Part shown: piece after piece, positions 42,003-51,003 of the stretch
Layout of the letters: each line of letters begins with the position of its first letter
How positions within the stretch are numbered: the stretch's first letter is position 1
Assembly (NCBI RefSeq): GCF_000374525.1
Contig: NZ_KB894577.1
Location: forward strand, 62,001-126,000
Origin: Amorphus coralli DSM 19760
Lineage (GTDB): Bacteria; Pseudomonadota; Alphaproteobacteria; Rhizobiales; Amorphaceae
Direction: 5' to 3'
DNA length: 64,000 bases
The notes under the pieces: generated by a model
Seen by the model: only the letters and a program-made list of their open reading frames with translations
What the model was told of the DNA's origin: nothing
Database searches by the model: none
Translations under genes and position numbers: made by a program

Positions 42003-42349
42003 TCGGACCTTCCAGACACACGGTTGGCGACCATCCGGAAGACCAGGGCCGTGACAGCCATGGCGACGGTGGTCGAGACCACCAGGATGATGGCCAGGGA
42101 GACACCGTGCTCGACGATCAGCGGACCGTACTGAACGACGCCGACCGCCGCCGGCACGAACAGGAGCGAGAGGTTGCGCAGGATGCCGTGCGCCACCGGC
42201 GTCAGGAAGGACGGAATACCGCGAACGGAAAGCGCCGCGGCCAGCAGCGCGGCACCGACGACCGGCCCGGGGACCGGGACATCGAGGAGGCGAACGGCGA
42301 CCTCGCCGAGCAGTTGGCAGCCGAGAAGAACGACAAGCGCGTTGATCAT
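41999..42349 (-). CDS. lrgA: LrgA/CidA family membrane protein
   Basis: A 116-residue membrane protein of the LrgA/CidA family with four hydrophobic helices. The signature LGEVAVRLLDVPVPGPVVGAALL lies near residues 14-36, and LSLLFVPAAVGVVQY near 61-75. It works with LrgB, whose gene follows with a four-base overlap. The ATG at 42349 was chosen over a TTG two codons upstream. Its promoter must lie in the 170-base gap to the divergent carboxylase gene. Confidence 0.92.
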   Translation of the reverse strand: MINALVVLLGCQLLGEVAVRLLDVPVPGPVVGAALLAAALSVRGIPSFLTPVAHGILRNLSLLFVPAAVGVVQYGPLIVEHGVSLAIILVVSTTVAMAVTALVFRMVANRVSGRSE

Positions 42350-42523
42350 GTCCAATCCGTTGCAGGGTCCGCGACAGGACGGGTTGCGCGTTCATCCGCG
42401 TTGTCCGCCGCCACGGGTATGGTATAGGCGAAAAACCGAAAAGCAGCGTCAGTGCAGACGATCGCGGACCGTCCGGGACACTTCCGGGCCGGACGGCATC
42501 CGACACAGGGGGACGGCCAGCCG

Positions 42524-44545
42524 ATGTTCGACAAGATTCTCATCGCCAACCGCGGCGAAATCGCCTGTCGGATCATCCGCACGTGCCAGCGCCTCGGCGT
42601 GAAGACCGTCGCGGTCTATTCCGATGCCGATCGGGATGCGCTGCACGTGGAAATGGCCGACGAGGCGGTGGCGATCGGCCCCCCGGCGGCCTCCGAATCC
42701 TATCTCGTCATCGACAAGGTCATCGACGCCTGCCGCCAGACCGGCGCCCAGGCCGTCCATCCCGGCTACGGCTTCCTGTCCGAGCGCGCCGCATTCGCCG
42801 AAGCGCTGGATGCGGCCGGCATCGTGTTCATTGGGCCGAACACCGGCGCCATCGAAGCGATGGGCGACAAGATCACATCCAAGATCAAGGCGAGGGAGGC
42901 CGGGGTTTCCACCGTACCCGGCTCCGCCGGCATCATCGCCACGCCGGAAGAGGCGGTGGAGATCGCCAAGGAAATCGGCTTCCCGGTGATGATCAAGGCG
43001 TCGGCCGGCGGTGGCGGCAAGGGCATGCGCGTCGCCAAGACCGCCGACGAGGTGGCTGACGGCTTTGCCCGCGCCCGATCGGAGGCCGCATCGTCGTTCG
43101 GGGACGACCGCGTCTTCATCGAGAAGTTCATCGTCAATCCGCGCCACATCGAGATCCAGGTGCTGGGCGACAAGCACGGCAACGCGATCTTCCTCGGCGA
43201 ACGCGAGTGCTCCATCCAGCGACGCAATCAGAAAGTCGTCGAGGAGGCCCCCTCGCCCCTCTTCGACAAGGACGATCCCGTCCGCGAGCAGATGGGCGCC
43301 CAGGCGGTCGCGCTGGCGCGAGCCGTCGGTTACGATTCCGCCGGCACCGTTGAGTTCGTGGCCGGGCAGGACAAGAGCTTCTACTTCCTGGAGATGAACA
43401 CCCGGCTGCAGGTGGAACATCCGGTGACGGAGCTCGTCACCGGCATCGACCTTGTTGAGCAGATGCTGCGGGTCGCTTCGGGCGAGAAGCTGTCCGTTAC
43501 CCAGGACGACGTCTCACTCAACGGTTGGGCCATCGAGACGCGGCTCTACGCGGAAGACCCATTCCGCGGCTTCCTGCCTTCCACCGGACGGCTGACGACC
43601 TACCGGACGCCGGCAGACGAAGTGCTTGGCGATTCCAAGGTGCGCGTCGACACCGGCGTGGTGGAAGGGTCGGAAATCACCCTCTTCTACGACCCGATGA
43701 TCGCCAAGATGGTGACCCATGCGCCGACCCGGCTCGGCGCCATCGATGCCATGGGCGAGGCCCTCGACCGGACGCTGGTGGACGGCATCCGCCACAACAT
43801 CCCGTTCCTGTCCGCCCTGATGGCCCACCCGCGCTGGCGCTCGGGCGAGCTCTCCACGAACTTCATCGAGGAAGAATTTCCGGACGGGTTCTCCGGCGGC
43901 ACGCTCGACGAGGAAGCAAGGCGCATCCTGGCTGCGACAGCCGTGTCGGCCGAGCTGGCCCGCGCCGAGCGCTACCGGCGCCTTCCCGGGCAATTGCGAC
44001 GCGACCCGGCGCCGCTGGCGCGGGAGTGGACGGTTGATGTCGCCGGCGAAAAGCTTCCGGTCCGCATCACCGAAGGCGAGCCGGGGCTCCCGATTGCCCT
44101 GTCGCTCGCCATCGGCGAGACGGGCGAGCCTATCGCGGTCGCCTCAGACTGGCAGCCCGGACAGGCACTGTGGACCGGAACGGTCGGCGGGCGTTCGCTT
44201 TCCGTGCAGCTTCGCACTGCCCTCAACGGCTACGAGGCGACCTGGCACGGCGTGACGGCTGAGGTGCGGGTGATGCGGCCGCGGGTGGGCGAACTCGATG
44301 CACTGATGCCGGAAAAGATCGCGGCCGACACGTCCCGGCTTCTCCTGTGCCCGATGCCAGGCCTGGTGGTCTCCATCGAGGTCGAGGAAGGCCAGGAGGT
44401 CCAGCCGGGCGAGACGCTGGCCATCGTGGAAGCGATGAAGATGGAGAACGTGCTGCGTGCCGAACGCCAGCTGACCGTCAAGGCGATCAAGGCCGCCAAG
44501 GGCGACAGCCTTGCCGTTGACGAGATCATCATGGAGTTCGAGTAG
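42524..44545 (+). CDS. pccA: Acyl-CoA carboxylase biotin-carrying alpha subunit, probably propionyl-CoA carboxylase
   Basis: A 673-residue biotin-dependent carboxylase subunit. Residues 1-450 are biotin carboxylase: FDKILIANRGEIACRIIRTC, ASAGGGGKGMRVAKT in the ATP-grasp lid, and EMNTRLQVEHPVTE with its catalytic residues. A middle linker leads to the biotinyl domain, with EAMKMENV near the C-terminus (biotin lysine 639). Size and domain order match PccA or MccA; PccA is favoured because HPRHIE-like and VADGFARAR segments resemble propionyl-CoA enzymes. The beta subunit is not in the window. It would use propionyl-CoA from 2-oxobutanoate and similar sources. GGGGGA precedes the ATG. Confidence 0.88.
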   Translation: MFDKILIANRGEIACRIIRTCQRLGVKTVAVYSDADRDALHVEMADEAVAIGPPAASESYLVIDKVIDACRQTGAQAVHPGYGFLSERAAFAEALDAAGIVFIGPNTGAIEAMGDKITSKIKAREAGVSTVPGSAGIIATPEEAVEIAKEIGFPVMIKASAGGGGKGMRVAKTADEVADGFARARSEAASSFGDDRVFIEKFIVNPRHIEIQVLGDKHGNAIFLGERECSIQRRNQKVVEEAPSPLFDKDDPVREQMGAQAVALARAVGYDSAGTVEFVAGQDKSFYFLEMNTRLQVEHPVTELVTGIDLVEQMLRVASGEKLSVTQDDVSLNGWAIETRLYAEDPFRGFLPSTGRLTTYRTPADEVLGDSKVRVDTGVVEGSEITLFYDPMIAKMVTHAPTRLGAIDAMGEALDRTLVDGIRHNIPFLSALMAHPRWRSGELSTNFIEEEFPDGFSGGTLDEEARRILAATAVSAELARAERYRRLPGQLRRDPAPLAREWTVDVAGEKLPVRITEGEPGLPIALSLAIGETGEPIAVASDWQPGQALWTGTVGGRSLSVQLRTALNGYEATWHGVTAEVRVMRPRVGELDALMPEKIAADTSRLLLCPMPGLVVSIEVEEGQEVQPGETLAIVEAMKMENVLRAERQLTVKAIKAAKGDSLAVDEIIMEFE

Positions 44546-44663
44546 GCTCGCCCGGTCATCGTTCAACCTGAACGGCAGCCGGCCGGAACCATTGCCCCGG
44601 CTTGCGCGCTGATCAGCGGAGGTCGCGTGCAGCCGCGGCCGGACCGACGCGAAAGGAATCGCC

Positions 44664-44945
44664 ATGAGCGACCGCAGCGTACACGTCGTCATTTCCGGTA
44701 TGGTTCAGGGTGTCGGCTATCGAGCGTGGGTCGCCCAGCTCGCCGACAGCTATGAGCTCAGCGGTTGGGTCCGCAACAGACTGACTGGCGAAGTCGAGGC
44801 GGTGTTTTCCGGGCCGAGCGAAGTCGTCGCGGAGATGATCGCGGAATGCCGCAAGGGCCCGCCCGGCTCGGAGGTCACCTCCGTCAGTGTCCAGGACAAC
44901 AAGCACTCCAGCGGCACCCCGTTCGAGGTTCTCGAAACCGTGTGA
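44664..44945 (+). CDS. acyP: Acylphosphatase
   Basis: A 93-residue acylphosphatase that hydrolyses carboxyl-phosphate bonds. The family signature is complete: VVISGMVQGVGYRAWVAQLA with the catalytic Arg in YRAW (residue 20), then LSGWVRNRLTGEVEAVFSG with the catalytic Asn in VRN. The length is typical. It follows the carboxylase gene by about 120 bases on the same strand and may share its transcript. The same order, carboxylase followed by acylphosphatase, is found in other alphaproteobacteria. The ATG at 44664 is well placed after GAAAGGAATC. Confidence 0.95.
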   Translation: MSDRSVHVVISGMVQGVGYRAWVAQLADSYELSGWVRNRLTGEVEAVFSGPSEVVAEMIAECRKGPPGSEVTSVSVQDNKHSSGTPFEVLETV

Positions 44946-44975
44946 CGCCCGCTGGCGCCACACGGCATTCAGGCC

Positions 44976-45917
44976 TCAGACGGCGCGGCCGGCACCCTGG
45001 TCGAGCACGTGGTGCGCCACCATGAGATCGAGATGCGCCCCGCCGCCGTTCTTGCAGACGGTGATCTCGTCGGCGCCCATCCTGCCGGCGGCCCCCTTGG
45101 CCAGGTCGAAATAGTCGGCCAACACATCTTCCTTGCCGATCACGCCGCGCTCCATCGGGTCGATCAGCTCGCCGATCTCGCCGATCGTCGTGTGGCGGCA
45201 GTCAACGAAAAGGCGGCCGCGCGTGAGCACGTCGTCGTCGGCCTCGCGCATGGTCGGCGTGAAGGCCCCCACCAGGTCGACATGGGCGCCGGGCCTCAGG
45301 CGTGCGCCTGTCAGAACCGGCGTTTCCGACATGGTCGCCGTGGTCACGAGATCGGCCTGCTCCACCGCCGCGTCGAGATCGTCAGCGATGGCGAGATCCA
45401 TTTCGAGATCGCCCAGCCGGGCCGCGAGCGCATCGGCACGCGGGCGCGACCGGTTCCAGATGGTCACCGAGCGAAGCGACGGGCGCACCGCCTTATGAGC
45501 GCGAATGAGCGGTTCCGCCATGTTGCCGGCTCCGACCATCAGCATCGTCTCGATGTCCGGCCGAGCCAGAAAGTCGGCTCCGAGGGCGGAGTCGGCAGCC
45601 GTCTTCCAGGCCGTCAGCGCCTTGCCGTCAACCAGCGCCTGCGGCTCGCCGGTTTCCTCGTCGAACACCAGCATGGAGCCCTGCACCGAGGGCCGCGGCG
45701 GCTTCAGGTTGGGATTGTCCGGATAGACCGACACGGCCTTCACGCCGGCACCGAGGCCACCGATCCATGCGGATCGGACCAGAAGCTTGCGTCCTTTGGA
45801 AGTGAGCAGGGTGTCCCCGAGGTCGACGTCTTCGGCCTTGTGAGCCGCCTTGAGGGCATCGACCAGAGGCCGCCAGCCGAGAGCCTCGTTGATGTCGTCG
45901 GCAGAAACGATGCGCAT
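44976..45917 (-). CDS. Ornithine cyclodeaminase/mu-crystallin family protein
   Basis: A 313-residue NAD(P)-binding protein of the ornithine cyclodeaminase/mu-crystallin family. Members include ornithine and alanine dehydrogenases and ketimine reductases. The dinucleotide motif MLMVGAGNMAEPLIRAHKAV begins near residue 122. The family segments KAVSVYPDNPNLKPPRP, DGKALTAWKTAADSALGADFLA and VDLVGAFTPTMREADDDVL are clear. The exact substrate is uncertain; the last of these is typical of the delta-1-pyrroline-like members. It is convergent with the acylphosphatase gene and divergent from nicotinate phosphoribosyltransferase. Confidence 0.9.
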   Translation of the reverse strand: MRIVSADDINEALGWRPLVDALKAAHKAEDVDLGDTLLTSKGRKLLVRSAWIGGLGAGVKAVSVYPDNPNLKPPRPSVQGSMLVFDEETGEPQALVDGKALTAWKTAADSALGADFLARPDIETMLMVGAGNMAEPLIRAHKAVRPSLRSVTIWNRSRPRADALAARLGDLEMDLAIADDLDAAVEQADLVTTATMSETPVLTGARLRPGAHVDLVGAFTPTMREADDDVLTRGRLFVDCRHTTIGEIGELIDPMERGVIGKEDVLADYFDLAKGAAGRMGADEITVCKNGGGAHLDLMVAHHVLDQGAGRAV

Positions 45918-46046
45918 ACTGCATTCCCTGTTCGGTTCGGCGCGGCGAGCAGAACGCCCTTCGCGAGAGTGCGAGGTTGACACGGCCCGCCCCAGCGGCG
46001 TCAAAGGCTGCGGGCCGCCCGATCGGGCACCGGTACTCCTCCCCGC

Positions 46047-47429
46047 ATGAGGCGAATGATGTCCCTACCACCGCTCGGCATCCCTCACGATGACGCCGCG
46101 ATTTTCACGGACCTCTATCAGCTCTCGATGCTGCAGTCGTACCATCGCCAGCGCATGCAGGGCACGGCGGTCTTCACGCTCTTCTTCCGCAAGCTGCCGG
46201 AGACGCGCAACTTCATGCTCGCGGCGGGACTCGATCCGGTCCTGGAATACCTGGAAACGCTGCACTTTTCGGCGGAAAGCCTCGACTATCTCGCCTCCAC
46301 GGACCGGTTCTCCAAAGGCTTTCTGAGCTGGCTGAAAGACTTCCACTTCACCGGGACGGTGCGGGCGATCCCGGAGGGCACACCGGTGTTTCCGCACACT
46401 CCCATCCTCGAGATCGAGGCACCGGTTGCCGAAGGCCAGCTGATCGAGACGCTGCTCATCAACCAGATAACCGTGTCGACCATCCTCGCCTCCAAGGCGA
46501 TGCGCATCGTCGAAGCGGCCCAGGGCACGCCGGTTATCGATTTCGGGACGCGGCGCGCGCACGGCTTCGACGCCGGGAACAAGGCGTCGCGCTCGGCCTA
46601 CATTGCCGGCTGCGCCTCCACCGCGAACGTTCTCGCCGGCAAGCTCTACGGCATCCCCATCGCCGGCACGATGGCGCATTCCTATGTCGAGGCCTGGAAG
46701 AACGAGCTCGACGCCTTTCGCGCCTTCACCGAGCTCTACCCCGACACGGTGCTCCTCATCGACACCTACGACGCCCTCCAGGGGGCGGAACACGTGATCC
46801 AGCTGGCGCGCGAGCGCGGCGACGCCTTTCAGGTCCGCGCGGTGCGGCTCGATTCCGGCGATCTCGCGGAGCTGTCGAAGGAAGTCCGGCGTCGCTTCGA
46901 CGCGGCGGGCCTGGATCAGGTGGGCATCTTTGTGTCCGGCGGGCTGGACGAGTACAGGGTCGCCGACCTGCAGGCGGCAGGCGCTCCGATCAGCGGATAT
47001 GGCGTCGGCACGCGGCTGACGACATCGTCCGACGCGGCCGAGCTCGACATGGCGTACAAGCTCGCCGCCTATGACGGCGAAGGCCGCATGAAGCTGTCGC
47101 CGCTGCGCAAGAACCTGCCCGGCGCCAAGCAGGTCTGCCGGATCGAGGTCGATGGCACCGCGGAGAAGGACGTGGTGCGCCGGCTCGAGGAGACCGGCAC
47201 CGGCCGCCTTCTCATGAAGACGGTGATGCGTGACGGAATGCGCACCGAAGATGGCCGCAGGAGCCTGGACGAGATCCGGGCCACCACCGTGCAGGAAGTC
47301 GGTCGCCTGCCGGCGCGACTGCGCGCGATCACACCGGCCGAGCCGGCCTATCCGGTCGATGTCAGCGACGAGCTCACCGCTTATGCCGACGCCATCGAGG
47401 CAGAGCTGCGCGCCCAGACGAACAACTAG
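46047..47429 (+). CDS. pncB: Nicotinate phosphoribosyltransferase
   Basis: A 460-residue enzyme that joins nicotinate to phosphoribosyl pyrophosphate in NAD salvage. The N-terminal FTDLYQLSMLQSYHRQRMQGTAVFTLFFRKLPETRNFML is the family hallmark. FGTRRAHGFDAGNKASRSAYIAGCASTANVLAG holds the phosphoribosyl-binding region and the LDSGDL segment is also conserved. It belongs to the longer PncB/NAPRTase class. Three ATG codons (46047, 46056, 46059) are near one another; no ribosome binding site clearly decides among them. It is divergent from the ornithine cyclodeaminase-like gene and followed by glutaminase after 45 bases. Confidence 0.93.
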   Translation: MRRMMSLPPLGIPHDDAAIFTDLYQLSMLQSYHRQRMQGTAVFTLFFRKLPETRNFMLAAGLDPVLEYLETLHFSAESLDYLASTDRFSKGFLSWLKDFHFTGTVRAIPEGTPVFPHTPILEIEAPVAEGQLIETLLINQITVSTILASKAMRIVEAAQGTPVIDFGTRRAHGFDAGNKASRSAYIAGCASTANVLAGKLYGIPIAGTMAHSYVEAWKNELDAFRAFTELYPDTVLLIDTYDALQGAEHVIQLARERGDAFQVRAVRLDSGDLAELSKEVRRRFDAAGLDQVGIFVSGGLDEYRVADLQAAGAPISGYGVGTRLTTSSDAAELDMAYKLAAYDGEGRMKLSPLRKNLPGAKQVCRIEVDGTAEKDVVRRLEETGTGRLLMKTVMRDGMRTEDGRRSLDEIRATTVQEVGRLPARLRAITPAEPAYPVDVSDELTAYADAIEAELRAQTNN

Positions 47430-47474
47430 TCCGCGGCCGGAAGGCACAGGCGGAGGGGACCGGGGAGGACGAGA

Positions 47475-48404
47475 ATGACGATTGCGGCCGAAGAGCTGGC
47501 GCCACTGCTTGCCGAAATCGCCGCCGAGGCTTCCGGCCGGTTCGGCGAGGGGCGGTTGCACGCGACGATCCCGCGGCTCGCCCAGGTGGATCCGAACCAG
47601 TTCGGGATCGCTGTGGCCACACTCGATGGCGGCATCGCCAAGGCGGGGGCTGCCGACGTCCCCTTCTCCATCCAGTCGATCTCGAAGGTGTTCAGCCTCT
47701 GCCTCGCGCTCGATTATCTCGGCGAGGATTTGTGGGAGCGCGTCGGCCGCAATCCATCGGGGCTGCGTTTCAACTCGCTGACCCGCATCGAGCAGGAACA
47801 GGGTCGGCCGATGAACCCGTTCGTCAATCCCGGCGCGCTGGTAGTGGCCGACTGTCTCGTCGATCGTGCAGCAACGCCCATCCACACCATGATCGGGCTT
47901 CTCCGCCGCCTCGCCCATTCCAATCGCGTGTCCTGCGACTACGAGGTGGCCAAGAGCGAACTGTCGATGGCCTTCCGCAACTACGCGGCGGCAGCACTGC
48001 TGAAAGAGTACGGCAACCTGCGCGGCGAGCCGCGCGCGGTCGTTCATGCCTACACGCATTTCTGCGCGGCGCGGATGAGCTGCGTGGAACTTGCGCGCGC
48101 GGCCTTGCCGCTGGCCAACGAAGGCCGAGATCCGGTGACGGGCGCTCAAATTCTGCCGCCTGGCCGCTCACGCCGGGTCAATTCCCTCATGCTGACGTGC
48201 GGCCTGTACGATGCCGCGGGAGACTTCGCCTACCGGGTCGGACTGCCGGCGAAGAGCGGCGTTGGAGGCGGAATCATGGCCATCGTTCCGAACCGGATGG
48301 CCATCGCCGTCTGGTCGCCGGAACTTGATCCGCTCGGCAACTCCGTCGCCGGCTTCGCCGCCCTGGAGCGTCTTGCCAGGGATGCCGACCTGTCTGTCTT
48401 CTAG
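47475..48404 (+). CDS. glsA: Glutaminase
   Basis: A 309-residue glutaminase that hydrolyses glutamine to glutamate and ammonia. It is of the serine-dependent beta-lactamase-like type, with Ser68-x-x-Lys71 in IQSISKVF, PSGLRFNS, PMNPFVNPGALV and the family C-terminal region RVGLPAKSGVGGGIMAIVPNRMAIAVWSPELDPLGNSVAG. Its length and motifs match bacterial GlsA. GGGGAGGACGAGA precedes the ATG. It follows pncB by 45 bases; co-transcription is likely, and a strong terminator ends the unit. Confidence 0.96.
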   Translation: MTIAAEELAPLLAEIAAEASGRFGEGRLHATIPRLAQVDPNQFGIAVATLDGGIAKAGAADVPFSIQSISKVFSLCLALDYLGEDLWERVGRNPSGLRFNSLTRIEQEQGRPMNPFVNPGALVVADCLVDRAATPIHTMIGLLRRLAHSNRVSCDYEVAKSELSMAFRNYAAAALLKEYGNLRGEPRAVVHAYTHFCAARMSCVELARAALPLANEGRDPVTGAQILPPGRSRRVNSLMLTCGLYDAAGDFAYRVGLPAKSGVGGGIMAIVPNRMAIAVWSPELDPLGNSVAGFAALERLARDADLSVF

Positions 48405-48412
48405 TCCGCACG

Positions 48413-48448
48413 AAAAAGCGCCGCCGGCCTTGGCCGACGGCGCTTTTT
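48413..48448. terminator. Bidirectional terminator between glsA and a minus-strand gene
   Basis: A hairpin with GCGCCG-type arms (AAAAAGCGCCG and CGGCGCTTTTT) surrounds CCGGCCTTGGCCGA. Because the left side is A-rich and the right side T-rich, it can stop transcription in both directions. The convergent genes on either side fit this use. Confidence 0.85.
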
Positions 48449-48477
48449 CAAATGCAGGCCGTTGAAACGATCGGTGC

Positions 48478-48648
48478 TCAGTCGCGGCCGGTGATGGAAG
48501 GCTGCACCGGCGGATCGCTGGCCGGGAAGGTGTCGTCGAGCGCCTCGTCGAGGTCCTCCGACTTCTCCTTTTTGGTCCGCTCGTCCCGCTTCAGGCGCGC
48601 AGCCTCGTCGGCGCGCTGCTTGTCATCGTCCTTGTGTGAATCGCTCAT
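48478..48648 (-). CDS. Small FPASDP-motif protein
   Basis: A 56-residue acidic/basic protein, MSDSHKDDDKQRADEAARLKRDERTKKEKSEDLDEALDDTFPASDPPVQPSITGRD. The LDEALDDTFPASDPP element recurs at the C-terminal end of many short alphaproteobacterial proteins of unknown function. The N-terminal half is almost entirely charged and probably disordered or helical. The ATG at 48654 is an alternative start. It is convergent with glsA, separated by a bidirectional terminator. Confidence 0.7.
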   Translation of the reverse strand: MSDSHKDDDKQRADEAARLKRDERTKKEKSEDLDEALDDTFPASDPPVQPSITGRD

Positions 48649-48918
48649 CGTCATCCCCAGATGCAAAGCGCCGGCAGGATGCCGGCTGCCGCACACCAAC
48701 TGCGATGTACGACGGCGAAGAAACGCGGGCGGCCTCCGCCCGGTTCCCGCGCATCGGTCGACCACGTCCCATGTGGCCGGGGAGCGAGGCGAAATGACGC
48801 GACCGTGATCGGAACCCGGGAAATCACGTCAGCGTTTATTGGACTGATTCGACGTTGTGGAAGAGGAACGCGCCCAGCGCGGGCGTGCCGCGCGACGCGA
48901 CCGAAAAGGACTACCGGA

Positions 48919-49143
48919 ATGCTGAAAGAGACCGACAACGATGCCGTCCAGATCAACCGGCAGCGCGCTCGGCAGGGCGAATATGGCTGGTCGATGAAAT
49001 GGGTACTGGGCGCAGGAACCGCGGCGTTCGCCGTCTTCGGTCTCCTGATCTGGTTCTTCTATCTCGGCCAGTCGGACTACGAGAGTTCTCCCGCAACCGA
49101 TGGCGAGCCGCCTGCCCTGTCCGAGCCCGCTTCGGTCGAATAG
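48919..49143 (+). CDS. Small single-helix membrane protein
   Basis: A 74-residue protein with one clear transmembrane helix ([23 protein letters not shown], about residues 28-50). The N-terminus is charged and probably cytoplasmic, and the tail is short and acidic ([20 protein letters not shown]). AAAAGGA before the ATG is a good ribosome binding site. I do not recognise a family or role. About 270 bases without a gene lie upstream; they contain a GCCGGC-AGGAT-GCCGGC dyad at about 48670-48686. Confidence 0.65.
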   Translation: MLKETDNDAVQINRQRARQGEYGWSMKWVLGAGTAAFAVFGLLIWFFYLGQSDYESSPATDGEPPALSEPASVE

Positions 49144-49195
49144 CGCTGCAGCCGAGATCAGGCGACGGGGCCCCGGCCCCGCCGCCCAATCGAGG

Positions 49196-49519
49196 TCAGT
49201 CCTGCTGCCGGATCTGGCCGACGGCAACGGCCATCAGCTCTTCCATGGTGCGGCGGATCTGGTGATCGGTCTGCTCGACGCCGTTGGCGTCGAAGTCGCT
49301 CCGAACCTTGCGGAAGACGTCTTCCTCGCCCGGCTCGTCGAAATCGGCCCGCACCACTTCCTTGGCATAGTCTTCGGCCTTGGCATCGGCATAGCCGAGC
49401 TTTTCCGCCGCCCAGAGGCCGAGCAGCTTGTTGCGCCGCGCCGTCGCCTTGAAGCGAAGCTCCTCATCGTGGGCGAACTTGCCCTCGTGTGCGTCCTTGC
49501 GGCTTTCGAACGTCGTCAT
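49196..49519 (-). CDS. DUF1476 protein, ATPase inhibitor subunit zeta-like
   Basis: A 107-residue protein of the DUF1476 family. Its Paracoccus member is the zeta subunit, the natural inhibitor of the F1F0-ATPase of alphaproteobacteria. The sequence starts [42 protein letters not shown], which is the family hallmark and the inhibitory N-terminal region. It continues with [37 protein letters not shown]. Whether this copy inhibits the ATPase cannot be told from sequence; in several relatives the protein is only weakly inhibitory. GGGAGG precedes the ATG. It is divergent from purC. Confidence 0.92.
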   Translation of the reverse strand: MTTFESRKDAHEGKFAHDEELRFKATARRNKLLGLWAAEKLGYADAKAEDYAKEVVRADFDEPGEEDVFRKVRSDFDANGVEQTDHQIRRTMEELMAVAVGQIRQQD

Positions 49520-49888
49520 CAGAGCCTCCCGAAAAAGGGGTCCACCGCCGGCCGCATCCCATGCGGCCTCGTGGTCCGTCGCTGCCTCAATAGCGGCGCT
49601 CAAACGTGGAATCAACGCAGGCGCTTGCGCCCGACGTCATCAATCGCCGCCCATACAGGACAGGTGGGGTCCGCTGCGACCGTCGCCAAGCGCTCAAATC
49701 GCCATCATTTGCCGCCACAGGGTGTGGATTGTAGACGCAACCGCGATCGATTAGGGTGCGGCCGCGGTGGCCGCGCAGCGACTCGTGATAGTTTCAGGCC
49801 GCGAAACGACTGTGGCCGGTCCGCGCCCCCGCAATCTCGGAGAGCCCCCGGCCTCATGGATTTCCTCAATCACACACGGTATGTGCCG
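49520..49888. promoter_or_regulatory. Divergent upstream region of purC
   Basis: This 369-base gap must carry the promoters of the DUF1476 gene and of the purine operon. A TTGTAG at 49729-49734 with TAGGGT after a 17-base spacer is a weak promoter candidate for purC. No guanine riboswitch or PurR-type operator was recognised. A GC-rich hairpin lies around 49757-49775. Confidence 0.35.
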
Positions 49889-50653
49889 ATGAACCGTCGT
49901 CGCCGAATTTACGAAGGCAAGGCCAAGATCCTTTACGAGGGACCGGAGCCGGGAACGCTGATCCAGCACTTCAAGGACGACGCCACGGCGTTCAACGCGA
50001 AGAAGCACGAGATCGTCGACGGCAAGGGCGTGCTCAACAACCGGATCTCGGAGTATATCTTCGGGAATCTCAACGACATGGGCATCCCGACCCACTTCAT
50101 CCGACGGCTGAACATGCGCGAGCAGCTCATCCGCGAGGTCGAGATCATCCCCCTCGAGGTTGTGGTGCGCAACGTGGCCGCGGGCTCGCTCGCCAAGCGC
50201 CTCGGCCTGGAGGAAGGCACGCAGCTGCCGCGCTCCATCATCGAGTTCTATTACAAGAACGACGAACTCAACGACCCGATGGTGACCGAAGAGCACATCA
50301 CCGCGTTCGGCTGGGCGACCCCCCAGGAGATCGACGACATGATGGCGCTGGCCGTGCGGGTGAACGACTTCCTCTCCGGCCTGTTCCTCGGCGTCGGCAT
50401 CCGACTCGTCGACTTCAAGATGGAGTGCGGGCGGCTCTGGGAAGGCGACATGATGCGCATGGTCGTCGCCGACGAGATTTCCCCGGACTCCTGCCGTCTC
50501 TGGGACATCCAGACCGAAGAGAAGCTGGACAAGGACCGTTTCCGGCGCGACATGGGGGGCCTGCTCGAGGCCTATCAGGAAGTTGCCCGGCGCCTCGGCA
50601 TTCTCAACGAGGTCGAGCGGCCGCAGGGCTCCGGCCCGGTTCTGGTGAAATAG
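49889..50653 (+). CDS. purC: Phosphoribosylaminoimidazole-succinocarboxamide synthase
   Basis: A 254-residue SAICAR synthetase, the purine step that joins aspartate to CAIR. The ATP-binding N-terminus [30 protein letters not shown] and [15 protein letters not shown] are diagnostic. VDFKMECG and [13 protein letters not shown] follow, the latter holding substrate-binding residues. It has exactly the size of the bacterial PurC. It begins the purC-purS-purQ run. The start was taken at the ATG immediately before the ATP motif rather than the ATG 11 codons upstream (49856). Confidence 0.97.
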   Translation: MNRRRRIYEGKAKILYEGPEPGTLIQHFKDDATAFNAKKHEIVDGKGVLNNRISEYIFGNLNDMGIPTHFIRRLNMREQLIREVEIIPLEVVVRNVAAGSLAKRLGLEEGTQLPRSIIEFYYKNDELNDPMVTEEHITAFGWATPQEIDDMMALAVRVNDFLSGLFLGVGIRLVDFKMECGRLWEGDMMRMVVADEISPDSCRLWDIQTEEKLDKDRFRRDMGGLLEAYQEVARRLGILNEVERPQGSGPVLVK

Positions 50654-50737
50654 AAGGAACGCCCCGGCGTTTCCGTGACGGGGCACCGCCTGCGACAGTG
50701 GCGGTGTCCGGCAAGCAAAGGCGAGCTTGAACAGACG

Positions 50738-50977
50738 ATGCGTGCGCGCGTGACGGTTACCCTGAAGCAGGGCGTTCTCGATCCCCAGGGCAAGGCAATC
50801 GAAGGCGCCCTGAAGGGCCTCGGATTCGGCGGCGTGAATGCCGCCCGCCAGGGCAAGGTGATCGATCTCGATCTGGCGGAGAGCGATCCGGAGCGGGCCC
50901 GGGCCGAGGTTGCCGCCATGTGCGAGGCGCTTCTGGCCAACACGGTGATCGAATCCTACGCCATCGAGCTGGAATAG
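50738..50977 (+). CDS. purS: FGAM synthase subunit PurS
   Basis: A 79-residue PurS, which docks with PurL and PurQ to form the FGAR amidotransferase. MRARVTVTLKQGVLDPQGKAIEGALKGLGFGGV is the family start, and VAAMCEALLANTVIESYAIEL the end. It follows purC by 84 bases that contain a GCCCCG/CGGGGC hairpin, and precedes purQ by 26. The presence of PurS fits the small form of PurL encoded at 55361. Confidence 0.96.
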   Translation: MRARVTVTLKQGVLDPQGKAIEGALKGLGFGGVNAARQGKVIDLDLAESDPERARAEVAAMCEALLANTVIESYAIELE

Positions 50978-51003
50978 CGCCGAGTTGCGCTTGAGGTGAC
51001 CCC

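Noticed and set aside
46065-48149. Long minus-strand open frame opposite pncB and glsA
   Set aside because: It spans two convincing plus-strand genes and their boundary, and has no recognisable domain.
49520-49888. Purine riboswitch upstream of purC
   Set aside because: No conserved guanine-riboswitch core or paired loop was seen.
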